Source: Laccaria trichodermophora | Lineage: Eukaryota; Basidiomycota; Agaricomycetes; Agaricales; Hydnangiaceae | DNA length: 64,000 nt | Direction of reading: 5' to 3' | NCBI GenBank assembly: GCA_018417955.1 | Contig: JACTVC010000018.1 | Location: 1,054,001 to 1,118,000, forward strand | Shown: piece after piece, positions 32,537 through 42,521 of the stretch | Position numbering within the stretch: the first letter of the stretch is position 1 | Layout: each line of letters opens with the position of its first letter | Made by a program: the position numbers and the translations under genes | Notes under the pieces: model-generated | What the model was told of the DNA's origin: nothing | Seen by the model: the letters and a program-made list of their open reading frames with translations, nothing else | Database searches by the model: none

Positions 32537-33216
32537 CCGCTCGCCTCGCATGCAATTCTGAGTCAGGCAGCTCGGTGATCTGGCTCTGTCATATCTCCGG
32601 CAAATGACTCGATCGTAGTTTACTTGCAAACGCCGTCGGATTATGTGGCTGTAAATTCTCCTCTCGTGTATCAAATCCTGTCCCCTCCGAGTCTCCAACC
32701 GCGTTACTACGAGTAGTGCAAAAATATCGAATTCGCTTGGAAATTTGACCTCCACACCACCAAATTTTGCGAATAGGTAGTAAGTACGAACTCACATGGG
32801 TAATTTACACTGCAGCTGAACGCATAACGTTGAAATTCCATTTTACCCTGAAAGGTGACTCGGAGTCCCGCACGTGGCTATCAAAATCACCGGATGGAGA
32901 AATAACCTAGTCTCTCGTAGACAGACCACGATACAAGTGAATTTTTTATGTGTTGTATGGTTCACGTTGTATGTCGAAGTACACCCGGAACAATAAAGGG
33001 CTGCCAGTCCTATGGAAAAATGCGGCATCAACTTTAAACAATTATGGCCATGACAACGCAGGTGGTTATGTCAGTTTCGCATTGTCCAAGGCCAAAGCGA
33101 GAGGACTGGAGACCCTGTCTTCCGTGCATAAAACCTACAAATGCCCATTGTTTGCCTCCTGCAACCACCCATCCCTCACTGCGACACCTCCGCGTCTTTC
33201 AAAACCGCCCAACAAA

Positions 33217-34173
33217 ATGAGATATTCGATTCCATTTCACCAAGTTATGCATCATTCCAGAGAAGCACCCGATTCCACCTTATCCCCCCTCAGGCTCTTG
33301 GGCACGATCATCGTCCCCGTAATCATCATCCTCCTCCTGGTGGTTCGATATGTTTCATCCCACTCACCGCGACGAGAACCAAAGGTCCAAGTTATCTGCC
33401 CAGCTGTAGAGTCGGAAGCCTTGCAAGTCATTATCGGTGGTGAGGAGAATTCCAAAGACTGGGAGAAAGAACTTGTCAGGGCTTCAGCGGAGCGTGGTAT
33501 AGATTCGAAGATCAAGATAGAGCTGCAGGGTGGTCAACCAACGACCGAATCCTACGAGACGATGGGGAGGGTTTGGACCCTAGCAATGGAGCACAATCCC
33601 GAGACTGTCGAGATTCACGTTGACGCGCCTTTTAACTGTTCGCTCCCGCAAGTAGAGTTTTATGACAGAAAGGAGAGACATAAGGCTCGATTTTTTTGGG
33701 CGGGTGAGCTGAAGCACCTCCCGAAACAATTGAGACTTCCCTATCTGCCCTACTTTTGCGGCCTTGGGACGCTCCATCTTTCGAGCTGCCGCATATCAAC
33801 TGGCGACTTTCATGCTATTCTTCTGGCTTGTCTGCCCCTCAGAAAATTCACCGTCCACTCAATATCGAGCCACACCCCAGTTTTGCACTCCCTCCCTCGG
33901 CGAAAACGTCTCTCTCCGTATACGCACCAATTGGACGCGTTGACTTTATCGTCAAGCGTCCATTTGAATCAAATCTTTGTTCGCGTCACTTTTAGCAATC
34001 TCCACATCCTCTCTGTTGTCTCCGACTCCAGAACGGCAGTAACCAACCTGGGGATAGAATGGTCGAAGCTGCAATGGCTTCATCTACAGTGTAAACTTGA
34101 CGAAGGCATGGAGCAAAAGATTCGATCAGAAATGGAGCGAGACGTGTACATCGATATTCAGGGTATTGAGTAG
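33217..34173 (+). CDS. Membrane-anchored LRR-like protein
   Basis: Single exon of about 318 residues from MRYSIPFHQVMHHS. A transmembrane helix near residue 30 (LLGTIIVPVIIILLLVVRYV) precedes a domain with weak LRR-like repeats (LGTLHLSSCRI, LDALTLSSSV, LHILSVVSD, LQWLHLQC) ending VYIDIQGIE. There is no F-box motif. An in-frame upstream extension exists, but the ATG at 33217 has the best context (AAAATGA) and is followed at once by the helix. It might be an F-box relative that gained an anchor; function is unknown. Confidence 0.6.
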   Translation: MRYSIPFHQVMHHSREAPDSTLSPLRLLGTIIVPVIIILLLVVRYVSSHSPRREPKVQVICPAVESEALQVIIGGEENSKDWEKELVRASAERGIDSKIKIELQGGQPTTESYETMGRVWTLAMEHNPETVEIHVDAPFNCSLPQVEFYDRKERHKARFFWAGELKHLPKQLRLPYLPYFCGLGTLHLSSCRISTGDFHAILLACLPLRKFTVHSISSHTPVLHSLPRRKRLSPYTHQLDALTLSSSVHLNQIFVRVTFSNLHILSVVSDSRTAVTNLGIEWSKLQWLHLQCKLDEGMEQKIRSEMERDVYIDIQGIE

Positions 34174-34217
34174 CTACATGACGATATGCACCATAATGAT
34201 TACTATACTGGAAGTTA

Positions 34218-35813
34218 TCATTTAACAGCGATAATGATATCTTGGCCTGACAATCTCTCCTTCAGCCGTAAGTCATAAGAGTATGAGGACGGGCCGCGAA
34301 GATTCGCTTCCAGTCGTTTGAGGGTTGAAGGTGTGGTATGCAACCGAGATAAAACAAATGAAGAGATGGCACCATCTGATGTGTGGCAACTTGGAAAGAC
34401 TGCTTCTTCTAACCAAGGGAGCAATGACTGCTTTCCGTTAGTGAGTGCATTCAACGTCACATCGCTAACGTGGCCACCCAGATGAATGTTGGCGACATGT
34501 GAAAGACTGGGCATAGCGAGGACTTGAATAAGCTGTGCTTCGTCGAAGTCTAACTCGCTGTATGCAAATGTTTTCAGCTGGCATCCCGATCGCTGTAGCA
34601 AATTGAGTGTTGATGTCCAGCCATCAGAGATTGATCCTCGGAATCCACTTTTCAGACTTAACTCTGATAACTTTGGCAGGAGTAAGCCGTCAAGCATCCA
34701 TGCTACATCAGCAACAGAACCTAACCGAAGGTTTTGAAGACAAGGTAATATGATGTGTTCATTACCTGGACGGGGAGTAGTAAAGGAAAGATGTCGGATG
34801 ACAAGAACCTTGAGAACGTGACAGGCGGTCAGAATCTCGAAGAGGTCTTCTGAATTCTGGACACCCCCCAGAGTTATTTCTGTGAGTTGGTGCCAACAAA
34901 GAGATGTAGGAAGGTATTGCAGAGTAGAGTTTACCCAACCAATCTTTCGGAGAGATGGGGAAGAGCGTAAGCAAACCGAGAGCTGGTCGAGTGCATTAGA
35001 GCTCCAATTTCGCAATGAGACGTCGAAAAACTCGAGGGATTGCAAAACACCACGTGGTACATCACGAAACATATCTTGAACAGCGTTGTTTAAACCGAGC
35101 CTAACTTCACGCCATCGGTGTGCGTGACTCATAAATAAGGCAAGAATGTCTTGCACGGGGGAACTGCCCTCTCCCCCCAAAGGGTTTTCGCCAAGAAAAA
35201 GCGTAAGCGGCTGCGATTTCGACCGGTCAAGCCAGAGCCGCACAAGATGAACCGTCTCTATCTTGGGCCATATGACGCACAGAGACGACCAGAGGGACGA
35301 ATTCGAGGCTGCGAGAGACTTCCAATACGAGCATACGTGGCAGAGGGACAGCGCTGTCGTGCGAGCGTCTACATGTGCAGCAACGCGGGTGGAAGCTTGA
35401 AGCCATTCAGGGTTATCGTCATCATAGACGTAGTGTCTGAATATCTCCCCAAGGATTTCAGGCGGAAGTAGTGTGTTGATGCAGGGAATGGGGTGGTTCG
35501 GGTCATGTAAAGGAAGGCCGGCCGAGTGATGGTGAAGGAATGAAGAAACGACCGCATCCTGGTGGAAGAATAAAGGCTCAGCTGTATCTTGGAGAAGCGA
35601 GGACGGCGCAGCCGTGTGTTTGTGGAGCGATGAAGGCGTGGCTACATGCTGATGGAGCGATTTGGAAACGTCAATGGGAGTTTGAGTCGTCGCAGGGTCG
35701 CTCCAGAGTAACCACTGCGAGACGAGTCGGCCAGCATTCCACAGATTCGAGGGCGACGCCACGTCAAGGCTGCTGGAATCGGTGAAATGCAGTGGTTGTA
35801 AAAGTCGAGTCAT
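34218..35813 (-). CDS. F-box protein with LRR-like C-terminal region
   Basis: 531 residues, single exon, from ATG at 35813 (MTRLLQPLHF). The N-terminus has imperfect repeats of a HQHVATPSSL type, five times within residues ~45-95. A classical Agaricomycete F-box follows: INTLLPPEILGEIFRHYV, then ALSLCHVCSYWKSLA and NSSLWSSL. About nine LRR-like segments follow, for example LTEITLGGV, LQNLRLGS and LSELSLKSG. It is a likely SCF adaptor. The in-frame sequence upstream of 35813 has no ATG. Confidence 0.85.
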   Translation of the reverse strand: MTRLLQPLHFTDSSSLDVASPSNLWNAGRLVSQWLLWSDPATTQTPIDVSKSLHQHVATPSSLHKHTAAPSSLLQDTAEPLFFHQDAVVSSFLHHHSAGLPLHDPNHPIPCINTLLPPEILGEIFRHYVYDDDNPEWLQASTRVAAHVDARTTALSLCHVCSYWKSLAASNSSLWSSLCVIWPKIETVHLVRLWLDRSKSQPLTLFLGENPLGGEGSSPVQDILALFMSHAHRWREVRLGLNNAVQDMFRDVPRGVLQSLEFFDVSLRNWSSNALDQLSVCLRSSPSLRKIGWVNSTLQYLPTSLCWHQLTEITLGGVQNSEDLFEILTACHVLKVLVIRHLSFTTPRPGNEHIILPCLQNLRLGSVADVAWMLDGLLLPKLSELSLKSGFRGSISDGWTSTLNLLQRSGCQLKTFAYSELDFDEAQLIQVLAMPSLSHVANIHLGGHVSDVTLNALTNGKQSLLPWLEEAVFPSCHTSDGAISSFVLSRLHTTPSTLKRLEANLRGPSSYSYDLRLKERLSGQDIIIAVK

Positions 35814-35899
35814 GATTAACAACCAGCTCCTTCCTGAATCTATGACGAGTTTATCAAGCAAAACGGCAAGGAGGCACAAATGAGATACATACGTGCAGA

Positions 35900-36785
35900 A
35901 GCCGAGGTTAGGATGGGATACGAGTTACGGATTTGTGGTGCGGTGGTTCTTCAAGAAACTGTCGAGTCCACAGAACAAGGTCACCGTAGCAACTATATAT
36001 GCGGATCATGTTCTTGAGGCTCTGGAGAGAGGGGATGTACAAAGACCCTTGTTCCACACTGAGAAGCTCGCAGCTTGCTCGCAACAACGAACAAGGACTC
36101 CCAAAGGACTCCCTTGTCCAACAAGGGGCACGTGACCGCGTGCGTTCAGCCAAATATTGGTACACAGTCATCTGGCCATAAGAAATTAAAGAAGCTCTTG
36201 GATTCTGGACGGCATTTCGAAGGTCTAGAAAAGTCTTGTGTCATAGAAATATTCAAAAAAGCCTGTTTGAAACAGTCGAAATAAAATAGGCGGATCGAGG
36301 GTACCAACCTGAGACCTTGCTGAGACCTGGCAGCAGGTTGCCGGGGGCTCTCATGATCAGGAAGCTGAGGGTCTCATCAGGTCAACAAACTAGAAAATTT
36401 GGAGAATGCTTAACCAAATGATACCCTTCAGTGTTGATCCTATGGCACCAGCATGCAATTTGTCGCCGCTGTTATAAACGCATGGCCTTTTACACGAATC
36501 CTGTACAAACATCAGGATACCGCTTTGATACTGCCTACCGTTTAGAATGATCCAGTCATCTATGTGCCTTCAAATGACGTCCTCGACCTCTAATGAGAGG
36601 CTCGGCCCCTATGACTTCATCTCAGGTACAAATTAATTTTAAAACTTGGCTTCGTCCGGTGTGTCTACTTAAGGCTACTTATCGCGTGCAAAATCCTAAA
36701 CGGATGTCTGAAAATCTTACCTTCTAGGAACCCGCGGTAGTTCAGAACCAGGTACATAGGCACCCGTGGTTTGATCCTTTGGCGG
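35900..36785. other. Intergenic, nothing supported
   Basis: Only short frames occur. It should contain the promoter of the F-box gene (upstream of 35813). Confidence 0.4.
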
Positions 36786-36881
36786 TTAAGTGTTGAAATG
36801 GTATTTAGGTAACATTGAACAGGCTGAAAGGCACAATGCGGCGCTGCGGTCGTGTGCCTGTGGTTTTCTGGACACTACACA

Positions 36882-37584
36882 AGGACCCCCGAAAATCCTG
36901 CTAAATGGTAGATACGGATCCGGACAGAAATTTTGAAAATGGGGGTGTTAGGCTAGAGACAAACCGGACAGGTTTTCGACAAAATTAGCAAAATGCTAGA
37001 TACAAAATCCGGACAGCTTTCCAAGGAGGTTGACAGGCTAGATACCTAACCGGACATGAATGGTCGCATAGTGCAGTGGATAACCGTAGGTGCATTAACC
37101 TATAGTTGAACCTGTAGTCTGCTGTTCAAACCTTGTTGTCAACTTTTATTTTTGTTTTTTCAACATGCGATCAGGTACTGAATGAATATTGAAAATAATG
37201 TGGCGTGAAATGTGCAGTAAAACCATGCATTCCAGTGTTATAGCCCTCGTGTTTTCAAAGAATCAGATTGGATTGGAGTCCAGAAAAACTACCAAGATGT
37301 GTCGGACACCCGAAACGCTGTACTGCCAGTCCCGGAGTCACAATCCCAACAACTATTTCCTTCTTTTCCACTTTTCCTATAAATTCCAGTCCTCTGGAGG
37401 CCAGATACTAGATTCCGGACAAACTTGGGCCCTAGATATGGCTAGATACGTAGTCCGGACAAAATTTTTATATTATGACTAGGCTAGATAAAATCCGGAC
37501 AGAGTTCGCCAAAATTGGTACGGACAAGAATCTGAAAATCGGCCATTTTAGTATCTACCATTTAGCAGGATTTTCGGGGGTCCT
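36882..37584. mobile_element. 703 bp hAT-like non-autonomous element (8 bp target duplication)
   Basis: Perfect 34 bp terminal inverted repeats start AGGACCCCCGAAAATCC. They are flanked on both sides by the 8 bp direct repeat ACTACACA (36874-36881 and 37585-37592). Several subterminal copies of a GGCTAGATAc..CCGGACA motif occur near both ends, as hAT transposase-binding sites do. There is no transposase. The homologous empty site at about 39970-39985 shows a single copy of the target. Confidence 0.85.
37056..37142 (+). pseudogene. tRNA-like sequence inside the hAT-like element
   Basis: GGTCGCATAGTGCAGTGGATAA resembles a tRNA 5' end with an A-box, and TGTTCAAACC about 60 bp downstream resembles a B-box. 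The stems do not pair well, so it is at best a tRNA-derived segment. Confidence 0.3.
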
Positions 37585-37718
37585 ACTACACACGACAGTG
37601 AATATTTTCCGTTTTCACTTGCGCGATGTTGTGGATGGACGCATTAGATAGAGGTTGCAACCATTCTATCCAATAGGGGCGACTTAAAAACATATTCGTT
37701 TTGTAATGCATATTACGT

Positions 37719-39733
37719 TCACATCCTCTCTAAAGGCCTGATGCTCAACAGACGCATGGCAGCCGCCAAAACCTCTTTCGCACACTCATATAGATACATC
37801 TTCGCCCTTGCCTTCTCCACATCCTCTTCGCCCTTTACAATAACCCTGTCCCACGCCGTCGAAATCGCATGCGCTAACTTGAACGCAAACGTCACCACCC
37901 CGCTGGGTTCGTGTGTCTTCAGCGCGACCTTGACAACATCAGGGTAGGTGCCCAGAAGGAATGCGATCTCGCGGGCGTTTGGGTATTGAGCAAGGGTGTG
38001 CGTGGCAATCTGCGATGTGGGCGGGAGGGGCAGGAGTTGTGGGTTCTTGCGCCCGATGGAGGCAAGTCGGGAGTGGGCGTATTGGAGGTAGGGCCCGGTA
38101 TCACCTTCAAAGGACAACATACGGTCCCAGTTGAAGGTGTAGTCGTTGATTCTGGAGAAACCGTAAAGGCCGTTAACAACAAAATCGGAAAGAGAAGGCG
38201 AGGAAAGGAGCATTGAAACGAACCCTTTAGCAGCCATATCTTGAATCTTAATGCCCGTAATCCCGATCTCCAAACTTGTCGCCTGCGGATCCTGAATAAC
38301 CGCATATTTTTCATCGTTCTTCTTCATCTGCTCATGCATAACGTTGCCTGCCATCTTAATGATATGGTCGAGGAAGACCGCGGTCCCTTTTCGGGTGCTC
38401 ATTCCTTGAACCATCCCGTAGTTGATGTGCAGGAGGTTTTTGGCCCAAGGGAAGCCCATGAGCTCGACGATTTTGAAGACTTGGGCGAGGTGGAAGTCCT
38501 GTGCAGCGCCGACAACGTAGATCATTTTATCGAATTTATATCGCTCGTAGCGCTCAATCGCTCCACCGATGTCACGCGTCAGGTACGTAGAAGTTCCGTC
38601 TGGGTAGGTAGTACTTATTAGCGACAGTTAAGGTATGAGACTGAAGTGCTGATCGCGCACCTGTCTTGCGAACGATTGGCGACTTAAGATTCCACTTGTT
38701 TAGATCGACCTCCTTGGCGGAGTCTCTGTCGGAGATGAGCCCCATGTCCTGAAGCTGCACGAAGGCCTTGTCCATCGACTCCTTGCTGACGTCGCTCTCG
38801 CCGGTGTATACATCAAACTTGATGTTGAGCTGATCGTACGCCTCCTGGTACTTCTTCAAGCTCGTCTCTCGCCAGCCGCGCCATTTCTTGAGCACATCCT
38901 CGTCTCCATCCTCCATCCGCTTGAACCACCTCGCGGCCTCGACTTTTACGTTTGGATCAGTCTCGAGATCTTTGGTGACTTTGACGTAGACGTTGTACAG
39001 GTGCATAATCGGGTCTTGGTCGAACTCTGCTTGAGAGCCGTATTTCTCGTAGCCAGTAGCAACCATGCCAAACTGAAATGATGATCACTGCGATAAGAAG
39101 CCAAGTAGGTAATAAGGAGGCAAATTTACCTGAGTTCCCCAGTCGCCGAGGTAATTCATCGAGATGACCTCCCACCCACAGGCCTTGTGTAGGTTAGCGA
39201 GAAAGGCACCAATGATAGTGCTCCGTAAATGGCCAAGGTGGAATTCTTTGACGATGTTGGGCGAGGAGTACTCGATGATGATTCTTTTGCCCTTCCCAGA
39301 ATCGTTGGAGCCGTACTCGGGCTGTCCAGAGGGTGTAAGATGGGTGAGAGCGTTCACTTGGTTAAGAACTTGACAAATCATGTTCGTAGTATTGACTCGG
39401 AAGTGAAGGAAAGATTTGTCAAGAACGATGGACTCGATCCATTCGTCCGATTGGAACTGCATCGAAATTTGGTTTAGGAGCAGGAATTGAAAAGAAAAGA
39501 CGACTCACCCCTTCAATGACCGTTGCTGCAATCTCCGCTACCTTCCCGGGTAGTCGGAATCGAGGCAATGCGACCGTGAAATCCTCCCCTTTCTTTCCAT
39601 AGTCTACACCGGCAAAAGCTTGTTCAACAGTCAGAGGAAGGGTGTCGGAGAGACGTTTAGCAATAGATATCCTAAACGAGTCGAATACCGCTCGCGAGGG
39701 GTTTGTGTCTGGTAAAATAGGCAGCTGGGACAT
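37719..39733 (-). CDS. RRS1: Arginyl-tRNA synthetase, cytosolic type
   Basis: Class I aminoacyl-tRNA synthetase that charges tRNA-Arg. The start MSQLPILPDTNPSRAVFDSF is followed by the N-terminal additional domain. The ATP-binding core has EYSSPNIVKEFHLGHLRSTI (HLGH is the HIGH motif), then MNYLGDWGTQ. Later come DGTSTYLTRDIGGA, AAQDFHLAQVF, MSTRKGTAVFLDHII and GDTGPYLQYAH. The anticodon-binding C-terminus ends RLLSIRPLERM. Two or three short introns separate the segments around 39460-39520, 39085-39145 and 38580-38660. The Pro-Leu-x-Arg-Met C-terminus is typical of complete ArgRS, so the gene is full-length. Confidence 0.93.
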
Positions 39734-39884
39734 GGTTGAAGACGAGATGGGTGCGAGATAGAATAGACAACACCCTTCCTCTAGTGATGGTGACTCAGAG
39801 GGAAACTTGAACTCCGACTTCCCATTTACGGCAGGACCCTCTTTTATGCCACCAAAGTACTTGGATCCTAGTGTTGGGACGGTA

Positions 39885-40030
39885 AGTATTTAGGTAAGAT
39901 CAAATAGGCTGAAAGACCAATGAAAGACACAATGCGGCGCTGCAGCGCTGTGCCAATCTACTGTTTGCTGAACACCACACACGGCGGTGAATGGTTTCCG
40001 TTTTGAATTTGCGCGATGTTAATGATGGAG
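39885..40030 (+). repeat. Repeat R3, copy 2 (empty site)
   Basis: Uninterrupted relative of 36790-36881 joined to 37585-37650. It lies in the upstream region of the arginyl-tRNA synthetase gene, whereas copy 1 lies downstream of it. Confidence 0.7.
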
Positions 40031-40126
40031 GTCTCGGGGATTTGAAAACTTGGAAATGACCAATTTTCCTCCCAGGTTGGGCGAAAACTTGACTCAGGAC
40101 AGTCACGATCACGTGTTACAAACTAT

Positions 40127-41360
40127 GTCACGATGACGGTTCGGGTCACAACTCTTCCTTCCTCCCTTCAGAGCTTTGCAAGAAAGACGAGCCGACTTCG
40201 AGCAGTAAGTTATTGCTCTTGAGAATGGGTTTTGAAACAATGAGGAAAAACACTCATGAAGTGCCCACATAGAACCCTCATCGTTAAACCCATTCGATGT
40301 CATTCCTTCTTCTCAAGTCACTCATAAGCACTCTCGGGCGCCTCTAAGCACCGCTGAATTCAGAGACCTATTCCGAAAATAGATCGCAATACAAAGCAAA
40401 CCCAACTTTGAGCCTCTGATCAACATAACCACAGCTTCGGACCGTTCGAAGAATTGGTCGTCGAATCTCACGTTCGGACCCACCCTGGACCCACCTGTCT
40501 TTAGACATACCTGTCGCATGTTCCGTCTACGACCCCACTTCTCCCGCGTGAGCATTTTTCTGGGAACGACGTGTTTCAACTACACACACAGCTCCTCGTT
40601 CTATAGTTCATCACGACTCCTCTTACTTTGATCTCAAATGATACTATAGGTCTGGCGAAGCTCCTCTTGAAGGGCTTTCTACTAAGCTTGAAGCCAAGTT
40701 CCATCGGAGGTTTGAAAGGCAGTGGTTATCTTACCGGTGATCCACATCTTATATGTTTTTTGTTGTGCTCATCATCTCGCCTTTTCGCTTCGCTAACCAG
40801 GTTCCCATACATTACAAATCCGGGAAACAAGTCAAGTGCGTGTTCGACAGGGTTCTACGTACGTTCTAACCCTCACTTCATCCCACACCGCCATACTAAG
40901 AACATGAGTTGCACTTGCCTTCCAAGCGACTGTTTCCGAACGCCGGAAGGCTTACCGGTGAGCGTTCACAAACGTTCTTCATTGCGTAGTCGCCTTATCT
41001 TCCACTTCAAGATGCAGAACTACCATCTTGAACTGATCGATATCTCGAGGTCCTTATCAGCCTTTAAGCATGCAATCGTCCTCCAACTTTATTAAATTCA
41101 CGAGGCTGCTGGTTGTGAAGCCCGATAACTTTGTCGAAACCTTTCCCCCACCCAAGCTAGCAAGTCGGGCCGTCAGCGACAGCGCTCACGATTAAGTTCT
41201 AACTGAACCCAAGATCTCCTTAAAATAACCCGGTTGTTGATCGATTCCTCTCAACCAGGCTTTCCTTCTGAAGTAGCCGTCGTTCCTTTCTCTGCAACAC
41301 CAAGTGAAGGACCCTGCGCCCGGGAACTTTTCGATATCCTCTCGCAAAATCCCCTTGGGA
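40127..41360 (+). CDS. Unrecognised multi-exon gene (tentative)
   Basis: Several short plus-strand segments bounded by plausible splice sites have coding character. These include an ATG exon at 40134 (VTTLPSSLQSFARKTSR), then segments containing PFDVIPSSQVTHKHSRAPLS (around 40280), GEAPLEGLSTKLEAKFHRRF (40660) and VPIHYKSGKQVKCVFDRVL (40800). Further segments are ALAFQATVSERRKAYR (40920), LLVVKPDNFVETFPPPKLAS (41105) and PSEVAVVPFSATPSEG (41265). Frames between the first exons do not all agree, so the model is incomplete. It may extend to about 41715. The N-terminus resembles a mitochondrial targeting peptide. The family is not recognised. Confidence 0.4.
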
Positions 41361-41739
41361 TGTAAATTGATCGACTATCATCAACTTCATATCGGAGTCT
41401 GGACTACTTGCAATGATCGATGAGTACTCCCGTTCCCGGAGGCGCAGATCAACCAACGCTCACAAGTCTCGTCAGCAACATTTATTCTTTTTCCTTCCCA
41501 AGTTGCACCCTCTCAAGATGAATGAGATCAACCGATTCATAAAGCCAATGATTCCAACATATCATGCTGCATACATGATGCGGCCGAAAAAACTCATTTC
41601 CGTAAAGGTGTTATCGCCACCCTACATCGCAGATCTCATACCTATCCCGTTTCAGCTTCATGAAATACAAAATAGGCAATACGGTGAGTACAACCTCCGG
41701 CTGACGTGCGATTGACGTTTTTACATGAGCGCAGATCAT

Positions 41740-42520
41740 CAAAGAACGATCTGATATCGTTGATCAGCGAAGTAATAAAATGAAGTCATTTGGCATTTTT
41801 CCGTTCTTCTAAAAACCTGGAGTAGATACACAACCAATAATTCCCATTTTATGCATTTGGTACACGCGTGTATATAATGCAGTAATAATAAGTAAAACAA
41901 CACGTACGTATAAAACACCCATCCCAAAAGAGAGGTAAGAAAACAAAGGAAGAGCAGGACACACACATGATCATGAGAAGGGGTAAAGGTAGGTAGGTAG
42001 GTAAGTATTACAGTAAGTAGCATTACAAGTTTGCAAATGGGAAAAGTAAAAAAAAGGAGAGCCGTTCCGATTTTGAGTTGAGTTTTTGGTGGTATCAAAA
42101 GGGTAAGTAAGTACCGGAATAAAAAAACCGAAAGAAGGGAAAAAACGAAGAGGGAGAGATTAGTGAGTAAGGGAAAAACGACGACGATGACGGTGAAAGG
42201 TATATGATAAGTAAGTAAGTATGTGCAGCGAAAGTGAAGTTTTGGTTACAACAAACAACAACGAGGAAGGAAGAAATGAAAGAAGGGAGAGGGGAACGAG
42301 GAAGGGGGATAAGACAACAAAAGACGCGAGGTAGAACTGTTCATCGAACGAAGAGAGAAAGTCGAGTCCAAGTCAGGGAGGTCGAAATGAAGTCGAGGCA
42401 GGAAGAGATACGGTGGAGGTGGAGAGATGGGGAGCAAGGCTGGTAGGCTCGATGCCAGACCGTTGTCTCGTGTCCAAATCCTGACGTTGAGTCAAGGCAG
42501 GTTGAGATAAGAGGGACGGA
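41740..42520. other. Non-coding stretch rich in GTAGGTA/GTAAGTA and purine runs
   Basis: Short GTAG(G)TA repeats near 41990, GTAAGTA repeats near 42015, 42110 and 42215, and long AG-rich tracts at 42270-42420 are visible. It is probably the 3' flank of the transcription factor gene ending at 42522. Confidence 0.5.
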
Positions 42521-42521
42521 A

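Larger units (their letters stand above)
36790..37650 (+). repeat. Repeat R3, copy 1, split by the element at 36882-37584
   Basis: Flanks 36790-36881 and 37593-37650 together align with an uninterrupted stretch at 39885-40025. Landmarks are GTATTTAGGTAA, AGGCTGAAAG, CACAATGCGGCGCTGC and TTGCGCGATGTT. The two copies flank the arginyl-tRNA synthetase gene as direct repeats. Confidence 0.7.

Noticed and set aside
35814..35879. 22-codon extension of the F-box protein
   Set aside because: It would have to start at a TTG; the first ATG in frame is at 35813.
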